From positions 5,828,001 through 5,892,000 of the forward strand of contig NZ_CP092915.1 in NCBI RefSeq assembly GCF_022557175.1: a stretch of DNA of 64,000 bases, read 5' to 3'. Shown here in pieces: positions 28,586 through 36,987 of the stretch; position 1 is the first letter of the stretch; every line of letters starts with the position of its first letter. The position numbers and the translations under genes were made by a program. The notes beneath the pieces were generated by a model. The model did no database searches. It saw only the letters and a list, made by a program, of their open reading frames with translations, and was not told where the DNA came from. Origin of the DNA: Mycolicibacterium sp. YH-1 (GTDB taxonomy: Bacteria > Actinomycetota > Actinomycetes > Mycobacteriales > Mycobacteriaceae).

Positions 28586-28642
28586 GTAGTCACGAGGGCA
28601 CGATGGAGATGCCCCTTCAACCGAGTAGAAGGAGACAGAACA

Positions 28643-29119
28643 ATGTCGCGCTACATGCTGATCATGCGGTCCACCCCCGAGGCCGAGGCCGCCTACGAGA
28701 ACGTCGACTTCAACGAGATCATCGAGTCGATGGGCCGCTTCAACGAGGAACTCGTGAAGGCCGGGGTGCTGCTGGCCGGTGAGGGCCTGACCGGACCCGA
28801 GGAGGGTTTCGTCGTCGACTTCGACGCCGACCCGCCGGTCATCACCGACGGCCCCTACACCGAGGCGAAGGAACTGTTCAACGGCTTCTGGATCCTTGAC
28901 GTCTCCTCGAAGGAGGAGGCCAAGCAGTGGGCGCGCAAGGTGCCGCTGGGCCCCGGCGTGAGGCTCGAGGTGCGTCGGGTGTCGGAGACCGAGGAGTTCC
29001 CGATGGACAACCCGTGGATCGAGAAGGAGATCCAGTGGAAGGCCGACCTGGCCGAGAAGATCGCCGTCCAGGCTCGCAAGGCTGCTGACGAGCGCTTGCG
29101 CGAGGAACCGACGGCCTAG
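28643..29119 (+). CDS. YCII/DGPF-domain protein
   Basis: 158 residues from ATG 28643 with AAGGAG at ideal spacing. The ferredoxin-like YCII fold carries the DGPF-type motif (ITDGPYTEAKELFNGFWIL, with Tyr for Phe), and the C-terminus has an added charged helix. Family function is unsettled; DGPF proteins are the typical partners of ECF42 sigma factors. The longer open frame to 28502 lies in promoter sequence. Confidence 0.88.
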   Translation: MSRYMLIMRSTPEAEAAYENVDFNEIIESMGRFNEELVKAGVLLAGEGLTGPEEGFVVDFDADPPVITDGPYTEAKELFNGFWILDVSSKEEAKQWARKVPLGPGVRLEVRRVSETEEFPMDNPWIEKEIQWKADLAEKIAVQARKAADERLREEPTA

Positions 29120-29135
29120 GTCGCTGAGTGATTTC

Positions 29136-29172
29136 GGCGCGCAAACCCGCGGTGAGCGCGGGTTTGCGCGCC
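29136..29172 (+). terminator. Strong hairpin terminator after the DGPF gene
   Basis: A perfect 16-bp stem (GGCGCGCAAACCCGCG and its complement) around a 5-base loop, 16 bases after the DGPF stop. No T-tract, as usual for mycobacterial intrinsic terminators. It would insulate fadD8 from read-through. Confidence 0.7.
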
Positions 29173-29237
29173 CAAGTCGCCGCCTGATGCGGGGCGGCCC
29201 TTGTAACTATTTCTGTAACACGTTCTAATCTGAAGCC

Positions 29238-30839
29238 ATGACCGACGCGTTGCTGAGACATCCCCTGCACTCCGGACACCTCACGGTCGGCGCGCTCAAG
29301 CGCAACCGGGACAGGCCGGTGCTGTTCCTCGGCGATACCACGCTCACTGGCGGACAGCTCTCCGAGCGCATCAGCCAGTACATTCAGGCGTTCGAGGCGC
29401 TCGGCGCGGGCACCGGGACCGCGACGGGTCTGCTATCGCTGAACCGCCCCGAGGTCATCATGATCATCGGCGCCGGGCAGACGCAGGGCTACCGCCGCAC
29501 CGCACTACACCCTCTCGGTTCGCTCGACGACCACGCGTTCGTGCTGTCGGATGCGGGCGTGACGTCGCTCATCATCGACCCGACGCCGATGTTCACCGAG
29601 CGGGCGCTTGGCCTGCTGGAGAAGGTCCCCTCGCTCAAGCAGATCCTGACCATCGGCCCCGTGCCGCAGGCGCTGGCCGGTGTGGCCGTCGATCTGGCGG
29701 CCGAGGCGGCCACCTACGAGCCCCAGCCACTGCAGGCCGCGGACCTGCCGCTCGACCACATCGGCGGTATGACCTACACCGGCGGCACCACGGGCAGGCC
29801 CAAGGGCGTCATGGGTACGACGCAGTCGATCACCACGATGACCACCGCTCAGCTCGCCGAGTGGGAGTGGCCGGAGCACCCGCGGTTCCTGATGTGCACG
29901 CCGCTGTCGCACGCGGGCGCGGCGTTCTTCACGCCGGTCATCGTCAAGGGTGGCGAGATGATCGTGCTGTCCAAGTTCGACCCGGCAGAGGTGCTGCGGA
30001 CGATCGAGGAGCAGAAGATCAGCGCCACGATGCTGGTGCCGTCGATGATCTACGCGCTGATGGACCACCCCGACAGCCACACCCGCGACTTGTCGTCGCT
30101 GGAGACCGTCTACTACGGCGCATCGGCGATGAACCCGGTGCGCCTGGCGGAGGCGATCCGGCGGTTCGGGCCGATCTTCGCCCAGTACTACGGCCAGTCC
30201 GAGGCGCCCATGGTCATCACCTACCTGGCCAAGGGTGATCACGACGAGAAGCGGCTCACCTCGTGCGGGCGGCCCACGCTCTTCGCGCGGACCGCACTGC
30301 TCGGCGAGGACGGCAACCCGGTACCCCAGGGCGAGGTCGGCGAGATCTGCGTCTCGGGGCCGCTGCTGTGCGGCGGGTACTGGAATCTGCCCGAGGCCAC
30401 CGCCGAGACCTTCCGCGACGGCTGGATGCACACCGGCGACCTGGCCCGCGAGGACGAGGACGGGTTCTGGTACATCGTCGACCGGACCAAGGACATGATC
30501 GTCACCGGCGGGTTCAACGTGTTCCCGCGTGAGGTGGAAGACGTTGTCGCCGAACATCCCTCGATCGCACAGGTCTGCGTGATCGGCACACCGGATGAGA
30601 AGTGGGGCGAGGCCGTCACGGCCGTTGTGGTGCTCCGCCCCGACGCTGCGACCGACGACGCGGCCGTCGCGATCATGACCTCCGAGATCCAGGCCGCTGT
30701 CAAGGACCGCAAGGGTTCGGTGCAGGCGCCCAAGCAGGTGATCGTCGTCGACTCCGTGCCGGTGACCGCGCTGGGCAAGCCCGACAAGAAGGCCGTCCGC
30801 GCGCAGTTCTGGGAGGGTTCCGGCCGCGCGGTGGGTTAG
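29238..30839 (+). CDS. fadD8: Fatty-acid-CoA ligase FadD8
   Basis: 533 residues. ANL motifs TYTGGTTGRPKG, YYGQSEAPM, WMHTGDLA, KDMIVTGGFNVFP and the C-terminal catalytic Lys in VTALGKPDKKAVR. Activates an acid to acyl-CoA. It lies beside the Rv0552-like amidohydrolase and near MenB, matching the M. tuberculosis fadD8 (Rv0551c) neighbourhood and relative orientation. The ATG has only a weak ribosome-binding site. It overlaps the converging GNAT gene by 4 bp. Confidence 0.88.
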   Translation: MTDALLRHPLHSGHLTVGALKRNRDRPVLFLGDTTLTGGQLSERISQYIQAFEALGAGTGTATGLLSLNRPEVIMIIGAGQTQGYRRTALHPLGSLDDHAFVLSDAGVTSLIIDPTPMFTERALGLLEKVPSLKQILTIGPVPQALAGVAVDLAAEAATYEPQPLQAADLPLDHIGGMTYTGGTTGRPKGVMGTTQSITTMTTAQLAEWEWPEHPRFLMCTPLSHAGAAFFTPVIVKGGEMIVLSKFDPAEVLRTIEEQKISATMLVPSMIYALMDHPDSHTRDLSSLETVYYGASAMNPVRLAEAIRRFGPIFAQYYGQSEAPMVITYLAKGDHDEKRLTSCGRPTLFARTALLGEDGNPVPQGEVGEICVSGPLLCGGYWNLPEATAETFRDGWMHTGDLAREDEDGFWYIVDRTKDMIVTGGFNVFPREVEDVVAEHPSIAQVCVIGTPDEKWGEAVTAVVVLRPDAATDDAAVAIMTSEIQAAVKDRKGSVQAPKQVIVVDSVPVTALGKPDKKAVRAQFWEGSGRAVG

Positions 30840-31699
30840 TCCGCTTCGGGCGCCTTGACCATCACGGCGCGGGTGTAGAGCAGCTGGAAACCCTTGTTCT
30901 GCACGTTCTTCTGCGACCGCGAGCCCGGGGCGGTGGTGACCACGGCGATATCGCACTCCGCGGCGGCGGCGTCGCGCAACCTCGCGGTCAACAGCGCGGA
31001 CTGCGCACCGCGGCGCCGAAACGCCGGAGCGGTGGCAGCACCGGTGAGCTGAGCGATGCCGTCGGTCAGTCGTACGCTGCCGACTCCGGCGATCACCCCA
31101 TCGCACAGCGCGACGTAGTTTGCCGCGCCTGCCTTCTCGATGTCGCGCATGGCATTCGCGACGACATCTCGGGGGAAGTCGTCGATGCCGGGCACGCCCT
31201 CGCCGTCGGGGTTGGCGAAGCCCTCGGTGAAGATGGCGACCCACGCGTCGAATTCATCGTCGGTGCGCCTCCGCACGTCGATGCCGAGTGGCGCCTCCGG
31301 CTCGATCAGCAGGGAACGCCCGAGCACGTTCTCGAACCCGATCAACCGGTAGCCGCGATCGGACAGCACCGCAGCGACCTCGGGGTCGGCGAGATTGGAC
31401 AGCTCCACCTGCACGGGAACGCCACAATCGGAGAGGGTCCGTTCGATCTGATCCAGCTCCGCGGAGTCGGGAACTCCGTTGAAGCCGACGCCGACGACCT
31501 TGTTCATCGGCGAGCCGTCATCGGCCAGACACGCGAAGCCGCCGGCCACGGGCAGCACCATCCCCTGGGCGCCCCGCCTGCCCGCGGCCTCGGTCGCGGC
31601 GACGATGAGCTGGGCCTCGGCCTCTTCGATGCGCTGCGCGAGTGCCGTACCGCAGAACAGGGATGCGTTATTCACGCCGTGATTGTCCACGCTGGACAC
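30836..31699 (-). CDS. GNAT-family N-acetyltransferase
   Basis: 287 residues from GTG 31699; GTG 31675 is an alternative start. The C-terminal half has the acetyl-CoA loop (LTGAATAPAFRRRGAQSALL) and the following strand VVTTAPGSRSQKNVQNKGF, both typical of GNATs; the N-terminal half is a degenerate related domain. Substrate unknown. It lies 19 bp after the GntR gene on the same strand. Confidence 0.85.
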   Translation of the reverse strand: MSSVDNHGVNNASLFCGTALAQRIEEAEAQLIVAATEAAGRRGAQGMVLPVAGGFACLADDGSPMNKVVGVGFNGVPDSAELDQIERTLSDCGVPVQVELSNLADPEVAAVLSDRGYRLIGFENVLGRSLLIEPEAPLGIDVRRRTDDEFDAWVAIFTEGFANPDGEGVPGIDDFPRDVVANAMRDIEKAGAANYVALCDGVIAGVGSVRLTDGIAQLTGAATAPAFRRRGAQSALLTARLRDAAAAECDIAVVTTAPGSRSQKNVQNKGFQLLYTRAVMVKAPEAD

Positions 31700-31718
31700 G
31701 CGGCGGGAAACTGATTAT

Positions 31719-32387
31719 TCAGGCGCCGCAGAGTCCCGCGAGGATGCCGTCGAGCAGCTGCCCCGCGGTGCGGGCGGCCAGATCCACGTCGCCGACCACG
31801 ATGTGGTCGAGCAGCACGCCGTGGTCGACGATGTGCACCGGCGTCTCCTGAGTGCTCGCGATGCTGGCCGTGATGACCTCGATCAGCCCGCGGTACAGCT
31901 CGGTCAGCATCGGGTTGTGCGAGCTGGCGACGACGGCCAGGTGGAACTCCACGTCGGCGCGCGCGAACTCGTCGGTGCGCCCGTCGCGCACACACTCGTC
32001 GCGGTAATCGAGCAGGGTCCGCAGTTGCGCGATGTCGGCGTCGGTGCGGTTGGCGGCGGCGAGTCTGGCGCCCTCGACCTCAAGGCCTCGACGGACCTGG
32101 AGGACGTCGCGCAGTTCGGCGCCGCAGAGCCGGCGCAGCGCGCCCGACACCTCACTCGTGGCCCTGACGTAGGTGCCGTCACCCTGCCGGACCTCGAGGA
32201 TGCCGGCGTGCGCCAGGGCTCGGACCGCCTCACGCACGGTGTTGCGGCCCACCCCGAGGCTCTCGACGAGCACGGCCTCGTTGGGGATGCGCCCGCCGAG
32301 CGGCCACTCCCCGGCCGCGACCGTCTGCCGAATCTGCTCGATGACCTGGTCGACCAGGCCCGCCCGGCGCGCAGTGCTCAAAGCCAC
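31719..32387 (-). CDS. GntR-family (FadR subfamily) transcriptional regulator
   Basis: 222 residues. Winged helix-turn-helix (LPLGGRIPNEAVLVESLGVGRNTVREAVRAL-like region at residues 25-65) and an FCD effector domain (ADVEFHLAVVASSHN). It diverges from the CynX-type transporter across 47 bp and precedes the GNAT gene, so those two are the likely targets. Confidence 0.87.
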   Translation of the reverse strand: MALSTARRAGLVDQVIEQIRQTVAAGEWPLGGRIPNEAVLVESLGVGRNTVREAVRALAHAGILEVRQGDGTYVRATSEVSGALRRLCGAELRDVLQVRRGLEVEGARLAAANRTDADIAQLRTLLDYRDECVRDGRTDEFARADVEFHLAVVASSHNPMLTELYRGLIEVITASIASTQETPVHIVDHGVLLDHIVVGDVDLAARTAGQLLDGILAGLCGA

Positions 32388-32391
32388 AGGG

Positions 32392-32418
32392 ACATCCTTT
32401 CAACCAATCATGGGATGT
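32392..32418. promoter_or_regulatory. Inverted repeat between gntR and MFS gene
   Basis: ACATCC and GGATGT form a perfect 6-bp inverted repeat with a 15-base spacer in the short divergent gap. It may be the operator of the adjacent GntR protein, but it does not match the common FadR consensus and could be chance. Confidence 0.25.
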
Positions 32419-32434
32419 ATGCGATCCTAGCAGC

Positions 32435-33706
32435 GTGCACGGTGACAAGCAGGGCAAAGGGACTGACGGCGGCCACGACGACTACGCGACCGAGCTGACC
32501 CTCCAACTCGACGGCGCCGCGGAGATCGAGAGCAGCCGGGTCCCCACCATCGCCGGCGGTGCGCTGCTGGCCGTCGCCGTCATCCTCACCGCACTGAATC
32601 TGCGGCCCGCCGTCACGAGCGTCGCACCCCTGCTCGACGAGATGCGCGCGGATTTGGGCGTCTCAGCGACGTGGGCGGGCCTGCTCACCACTCTGCCCGC
32701 GCTGTGCTTCGCCGCCGCCGGTCTCGCCGCCCCCTGGCTGTCGTCGCGGATCGGCCTTGGCCGCACCATCTCGGCGGCGCTGGTGGCACTCTCCACGGGC
32801 CTGGCATTGCGTGCCGCCGACGGCCCGCATCTCATGATCGGCGCGACGCTCATCGCATGCGCGGGCATAGCGCTGGTCAACGTGCTGATCCCCGTCGTCA
32901 TCAAGGGATCCTTTCCCGCCCGGGTCGGGCTGATGACGGGCATCTACACCGCCGCCCTGCAGGGTGGTGGCGCGCTCGGGTCCGCGGTGACACCGGGCCT
33001 GGAGGAACCGGTCGGCGGTTGGCGCACAGCCCTGGCGCTCTGGGCCGTCGTCGCAGTGATCGCCCTGGTGGCCTGGATACCGGCCTCGCGACGCCACCGC
33101 GGCGCGTGGGTCCTCAACACCCAGCCGTCCGGTCAGCGCCGCTCGCTGCTGCGCAGCCGGCTGGCCTGGACCGTGACCCTGTTCTTCGGCTGCCAGTCCT
33201 TCATGGCCTACATCGTGATGGGTTGGCTGCCACAGGTTTTCATCGACACCGGGATCGACAAGTTGCAGGCGGGAATCCTGGTCGGGCTGACATCGCTGAT
33301 CGGCGTGCCGGTCGCGTTGGTGCTCACGCCACTGGCCGCGCGCAGCTCCAGCCAGAGCGGATGGATCGTCGGACTCGGCACCATGGGCATCGCCGGCGTC
33401 GTCGGCCTGATGATCGCACCGGGGGCCCAGCCGATCCTGTGGAGCATCCTGGTCGGCGTCGGTATGAGCGTCTTCTCGATGGCACTGGCGGTGATCGCGC
33501 TGCGCTCGCGAAATGCCGAGGACACCGCGCAACTGTCCGGAATGGCACAGGGATTCGGCTACCTGATCGCGGCCATCGGCCCCTTCCTGTTCGGCCTGCT
33601 TCATGACGTCACGCACGGGTGGACGGTGCCCTGGGTGATGTTCCTGTCGGTCTACGCCGTGCAGATCTGCGCAGGTGCCCTCGCCGGGCGCAACCGGTAC
33701 GTCTGA
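32435..33706 (+). CDS. MFS transporter, CynX/NimT type
   Basis: 423 residues, about twelve membrane segments after a roughly 35-residue polar N-terminus. ALNLRPAVTSVAPLLDEMRADLGVS marks the cyanate/2-nitroimidazole transporter group. GTG 32435 is used; it lies 47 bp from the divergent GntR start. The substrate is unknown; members often export small drugs or cyanate-like anions. Confidence 0.87.
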   Translation: MHGDKQGKGTDGGHDDYATELTLQLDGAAEIESSRVPTIAGGALLAVAVILTALNLRPAVTSVAPLLDEMRADLGVSATWAGLLTTLPALCFAAAGLAAPWLSSRIGLGRTISAALVALSTGLALRAADGPHLMIGATLIACAGIALVNVLIPVVIKGSFPARVGLMTGIYTAALQGGGALGSAVTPGLEEPVGGWRTALALWAVVAVIALVAWIPASRRHRGAWVLNTQPSGQRRSLLRSRLAWTVTLFFGCQSFMAYIVMGWLPQVFIDTGIDKLQAGILVGLTSLIGVPVALVLTPLAARSSSQSGWIVGLGTMGIAGVVGLMIAPGAQPILWSILVGVGMSVFSMALAVIALRSRNAEDTAQLSGMAQGFGYLIAAIGPFLFGLLHDVTHGWTVPWVMFLSVYAVQICAGALAGRNRYV

Positions 33707-33730
33707 CCGCCTGCGCGGCACAATGGTGGC

Positions 33731-34984
33731 GTGAGCGCCCCCGTCGTCCAGCAGACCGTGGACGCGGTGTGGCGCATGGAGGCGGCCAAGATCGTCGCAA
33801 CACTGACCCGCGCCGTCGGCGATGTCGGCCTGGCCGAGGACCTGGCTCAGGAAGCGCTCGTCGACGCGCTTGCGCAATGGCCCACCTCCGGCGTGCCGCG
33901 CAATGCGGGCGCCTGGCTGACCACCGTCGCCAAGCGCAAGGCCGTCGACCAGTGGCGCAGGCAGGATCGCCTGGATACCAGGTACGCCGCGCTGGCCCGC
34001 GACCTGCAGACCCAGAGCCAGACGGAACTGGCATGGGATCCCGACCACATCGACGATGACGTGCTGCGGCTGATCTTCATCTCGGCGCACCCGGCGCTGT
34101 CGCGCGAGAATCAGATCGCGCTGACGCTGCGCGTCGTCGGCGGCCTGACCACCGAGGAGATCGCGCAGGCGTTCCTGGTGCCGAAGGCGACCATCGCCCA
34201 GCGCATCGTGCGGGCCAAGAAGACCCTGCGCGACGCGGGCGCCCCGTTCGAGGTGCCCGACCCGTCGGAGTACCCGACGCGACTGTCGGCGGTCCTGAGC
34301 GTCATCTACCTCATCTACAACGAGGGCTACTCGGCGTCCTTCGGGCAGCGCTGGATTCGCGACGAATTGTGCACCGAGGCACTGCGTCTGGGCCGTGCAC
34401 TCGCCGCTCTGGTACCCGAGCGCGCCGAGGCGCAGGGACTGGTCGCGCTGATGGAGTTCCAGTCCTCACGGTTCGCCGCCCGCACCGATGCCGACGGCAG
34501 GCCGATCCTGCTCGAGGATCAGGACCGCACCAGGTGGGACCGCGCGCAGATCAACCGCGGCGTGGCGGCACTCGAGCGGGCCGCTACGGCGTTGCAGCGC
34601 AACGGCACCGGCTGGGGGCCTTACGCACTGCAGGCAGCATTGGCCGAGTGTCACGCCGTCGCACCGAGTGCCGCCGACACCGACTGGGCACGCATCGTCA
34701 CGCTGTACGACGGCCTGCTGCAGATCGCGCCGTCCCCGGTGGTCGAACTGAACCGGGCGGTCGCCGTCGCGATGGACTCGGGTCCCGAGACCGCCCTGGC
34801 GATCGTCGACAACATCACCGGACTCGACGATAGCTACCTGCTGCCCAGCGTCCGGGGCGAACTACTGGCGCGTATGGGGCGACGCGATGAGGCCGCCGTC
34901 CAGTTCGACGCGGCAGCGGCACTCACCGACAACGAAGCGGAGCGAGACATCTTGGCGGACAAGGCGAATAGGGCGAGGGCATGA
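33731..34984 (+). CDS. ECF42-group RNA polymerase sigma factor
   Basis: 417 residues. Sigma region 2 (EDLAQEALVDALAQW) and region 4 (GLTTEEIAQAFLVPKATIAQRIVRAKK) occupy the first 180 residues, followed by a long helical C-terminal extension (DUF6596/TPR-like; YLIYNEGYSA, LNRAVAVAM) that defines ECF42. This group has no classical anti-sigma factor; the extension is thought to be needed for activity. It lies 24 bp after the MFS gene and overlaps the HAD gene by 4 bp. The only DGPF gene in this window, its usual partner, is about 5 kb upstream. Confidence 0.92.
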   Translation: MSAPVVQQTVDAVWRMEAAKIVATLTRAVGDVGLAEDLAQEALVDALAQWPTSGVPRNAGAWLTTVAKRKAVDQWRRQDRLDTRYAALARDLQTQSQTELAWDPDHIDDDVLRLIFISAHPALSRENQIALTLRVVGGLTTEEIAQAFLVPKATIAQRIVRAKKTLRDAGAPFEVPDPSEYPTRLSAVLSVIYLIYNEGYSASFGQRWIRDELCTEALRLGRALAALVPERAEAQGLVALMEFQSSRFAARTDADGRPILLEDQDRTRWDRAQINRGVAALERAATALQRNGTGWGPYALQAALAECHAVAPSAADTDWARIVTLYDGLLQIAPSPVVELNRAVAVAMDSGPETALAIVDNITGLDDSYLLPSVRGELLARMGRRDEAAVQFDAAAALTDNEAERDILADKANRARA

Positions 34985-35661
34985 TCAGCGCGGTACTCTT
35001 CGACTTCTCTGGAACGCTCTTCCGGCTAGAGGAGGACGACAGCTGGTTCGCCGGCATCAAGGTCGATGAGCAGGTCGTCGACGGTCATGTGCAGGCCGAG
35101 TTGATGCGGCGACTGACCGCACCCACCGGACGCTCCGTCGACATGAACGATGAGCAGTACCGCAACTGGATGAACCGGGATCTGGCACCGCATCTGCACC
35201 GCGAGGCCTACCTGCACGTGCTTCGCGAGTCCGGGGTGGCCGATCACCAGGCCGAGACGCTCTACGAACTTCTCATCGACCCGGCCAGCTGGACGGCCTA
35301 CCCCGACACCGCCACGGTGCTCGCCGGCTTGCACCGCAAGGGCATCCCGATCGCGGTGGTGTCCAACATCGCCTTCGATGTGCGGCCAGCGTTCGCGCGA
35401 CTCGGCGTGCTCGATGTCGTCGACGAGTTCGTGCTGTCATTCGAAGTGGGCGCAGTGAAGCCGAATTCGGAGATCTTCCAGACGGCACTCACGGCGCTGG
35501 GGGTGGCCGCGCAGGACGCACTGATGGTCGGTGACAGCGAGGAGGCCGACGGTGGCGCCCGCGCGCTCGGCTGCCGGTTCGCACTCGTCGACCCACTGCC
35601 CACCGATCAGCGACCCGACGGCCTCATCAAGGCCCTGACCTCGGCGGGCGTCGCACTCTAG
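34981..35661 (+). CDS. HAD-superfamily hydrolase
   Basis: 226 residues, C1-cap type. Motif I is FDFSGTL, so the nucleophile Asp is kept but the second Asp (general acid) is replaced by Ser. Motif II VVSNI, motif III Lys in GAVKPNSEIF and motif IV MVGDSEEAD are present. The substitution makes ordinary phosphatase chemistry less certain. It is translationally coupled to the ECF42 gene (ATGA). Confidence 0.85.
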   Translation: MISAVLFDFSGTLFRLEEDDSWFAGIKVDEQVVDGHVQAELMRRLTAPTGRSVDMNDEQYRNWMNRDLAPHLHREAYLHVLRESGVADHQAETLYELLIDPASWTAYPDTATVLAGLHRKGIPIAVVSNIAFDVRPAFARLGVLDVVDEFVLSFEVGAVKPNSEIFQTALTALGVAAQDALMVGDSEEADGGARALGCRFALVDPLPTDQRPDGLIKALTSAGVAL

Positions 35662-35683
35662 CTCGCGGCGCCCGCCCAGGCGC

Positions 35684-35959
35684 TCAGAGGTGCGGGGCCT
35701 CCTTGATGGTGCTGTCCTGCTTGCCGGCGGTCTGACAGAACGCCTGAACCGACAAGCGGGTGCCGGTGATCTCCAGCGATGCCGGGTCCGCGCCCTTCTC
35801 GTCCTTCAGCATCTTGTTGACCGCCTCGTTCTGGGTCTTCTCGTCGGCACCCACGAAGTCCTTGCACTTGGTGTCGCCACCTTGGACCGACGGTGAGCAT
35901 CCCACCAGCATCAGACCGGCAATCACGCCCGAAACCAATACCCCTGCTGACCGCTTCAT
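35684..35959 (-). CDS. Small secreted lipoprotein
   Basis: 91 residues. The signal peptide ends in LVGC, so Cys21 is the lipidation site. The mature part has TKCKDFVGADEKTQNEAV and two further cysteines that could form a disulfide. It resembles small actinobacterial proteins sometimes annotated HdeA-like; I cannot confirm that. It converges on the HAD gene and diverges from menB. Confidence 0.75.
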   Translation of the reverse strand: MKRSAGVLVSGVIAGLMLVGCSPSVQGGDTKCKDFVGADEKTQNEAVNKMLKDEKGADPASLEITGTRLSVQAFCQTAGKQDSTIKEAPHL

Positions 35960-36060
35960 CCTGGTCCTCCTAGTTCGTGGCGCGACGTACGCACCGTTGC
36001 GGCCACTTGGTACCCCTAGGCGCTTCCTGTGAAACCCGGACGGCCCTTAAGGTCGTCTTC

Positions 36061-36987
36061 GTGAGCGACACCGCAGGCACCGAGAATCCGTTCGACCCGT
36101 CACAGTGGCGGCCCGTCGCAGGTTTCGACCTGACCGACCTGACCTACCACCGGCACGTCGCCGACGGCGTCCCGCAACCGACGGTCCGCATCGCGTTCGA
36201 CCGACCCGAGGTGCGCAACGCGTTTCGGCCGCACACCGTCGACGAGCTCTACCGCGTCCTCGACCACGCGCGCATGTCACCGGATGTCGGCGTTGTCCTG
36301 CTCACCGGCAACGGCCCGTCGCAGAAGGACGGCGGCTGGGCGTTCTGCTCGGGCGGCGACCAACGCATCCGCGGCCGCACCGGCTACCAGTACGCGTCGG
36401 GCGAGACCGCCGAGACCGTGGATCCCGCCCAGGCCGGCCGGCTGCACATCCTCGAGGTGCAGCGCCTCATCCGGTTCATGCCCAAGCCTGTCATCTGCCT
36501 GGTCAACGGGTGGGCCGCCGGCGGCGGGCACAGCCTGCACGCGGTGTGCGACCTGACGCTGGCCAGCCGTGAGCATGCCCGGTTCAAGCAGACCGACGCC
36601 GACGTCGGCAGTTTCGACGGCGGCTACGGCAGCGCCTACCTGGCCCGGCAGACCGGTCAGAAGTTCGCCAGGGAGATCTTCTTCCTGGGCCGCCCCTACA
36701 CCGCCGAGCAGATGCACGCGATGGGCGCGGTCAACGAGGTGGTCGATCACGCCGACCTGGAAAACGTTGCGCTGCAATGGGCCCGCGAGATCAACGGCAA
36801 GTCGCCGCAGGCGATCCGGATGCTGAAGTTCGCGTTCAACCTTCTCGACGACGGCCTGGTGGGCCAACAGATCTTCGCCGGGGAGGCGACCCGGTTGGCC
36901 TATATGACCGATGAGGCCGTCGAGGGCCGGGATGCGTTCCTGGAGAAGCGCGACCCCGACTGGTCACAGTCACCCCGCTACTTCTAG
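36061..36987 (+). CDS. menB: 1,4-dihydroxy-2-naphthoyl-CoA synthase
   Basis: 308 residues from GTG 36061, which gives the expected mycobacterial N-terminus. Crotonase-fold enzyme that cyclises o-succinylbenzoyl-CoA in menaquinone synthesis. GGWAFCSGGDQRIRG, CLVNGWAAGGGHSLH (oxyanion hole) and DADVGSFDGGYGSAYLARQ with the catalytic Asp are conserved. The frame extends back to 35977 but overlaps promoter sequence. It converges with the MMPL gene with a 4-bp overlap. Confidence 0.96.
   Translation: MSDTAGTENPFDPSQWRPVAGFDLTDLTYHRHVADGVPQPTVRIAFDRPEVRNAFRPHTVDELYRVLDHARMSPDVGVVLLTGNGPSQKDGGWAFCSGGDQRIRGRTGYQYASGETAETVDPAQAGRLHILEVQRLIRFMPKPVICLVNGWAAGGGHSLHAVCDLTLASREHARFKQTDADVGSFDGGYGSAYLARQTGQKFAREIFFLGRPYTAEQMHAMGAVNEVVDHADLENVALQWAREINGKSPQAIRMLKFAFNLLDDGLVGQQIFAGEATRLAYMTDEAVEGRDAFLEKRDPDWSQSPRYF

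Noticed and set aside
29505-31244. 579-codon minus-strand frame opposite fadD8
   Set aside because: FadD8 has intact ANL motifs on the plus strand; the antisense frame is low-complexity Arg/His/Asp-rich.
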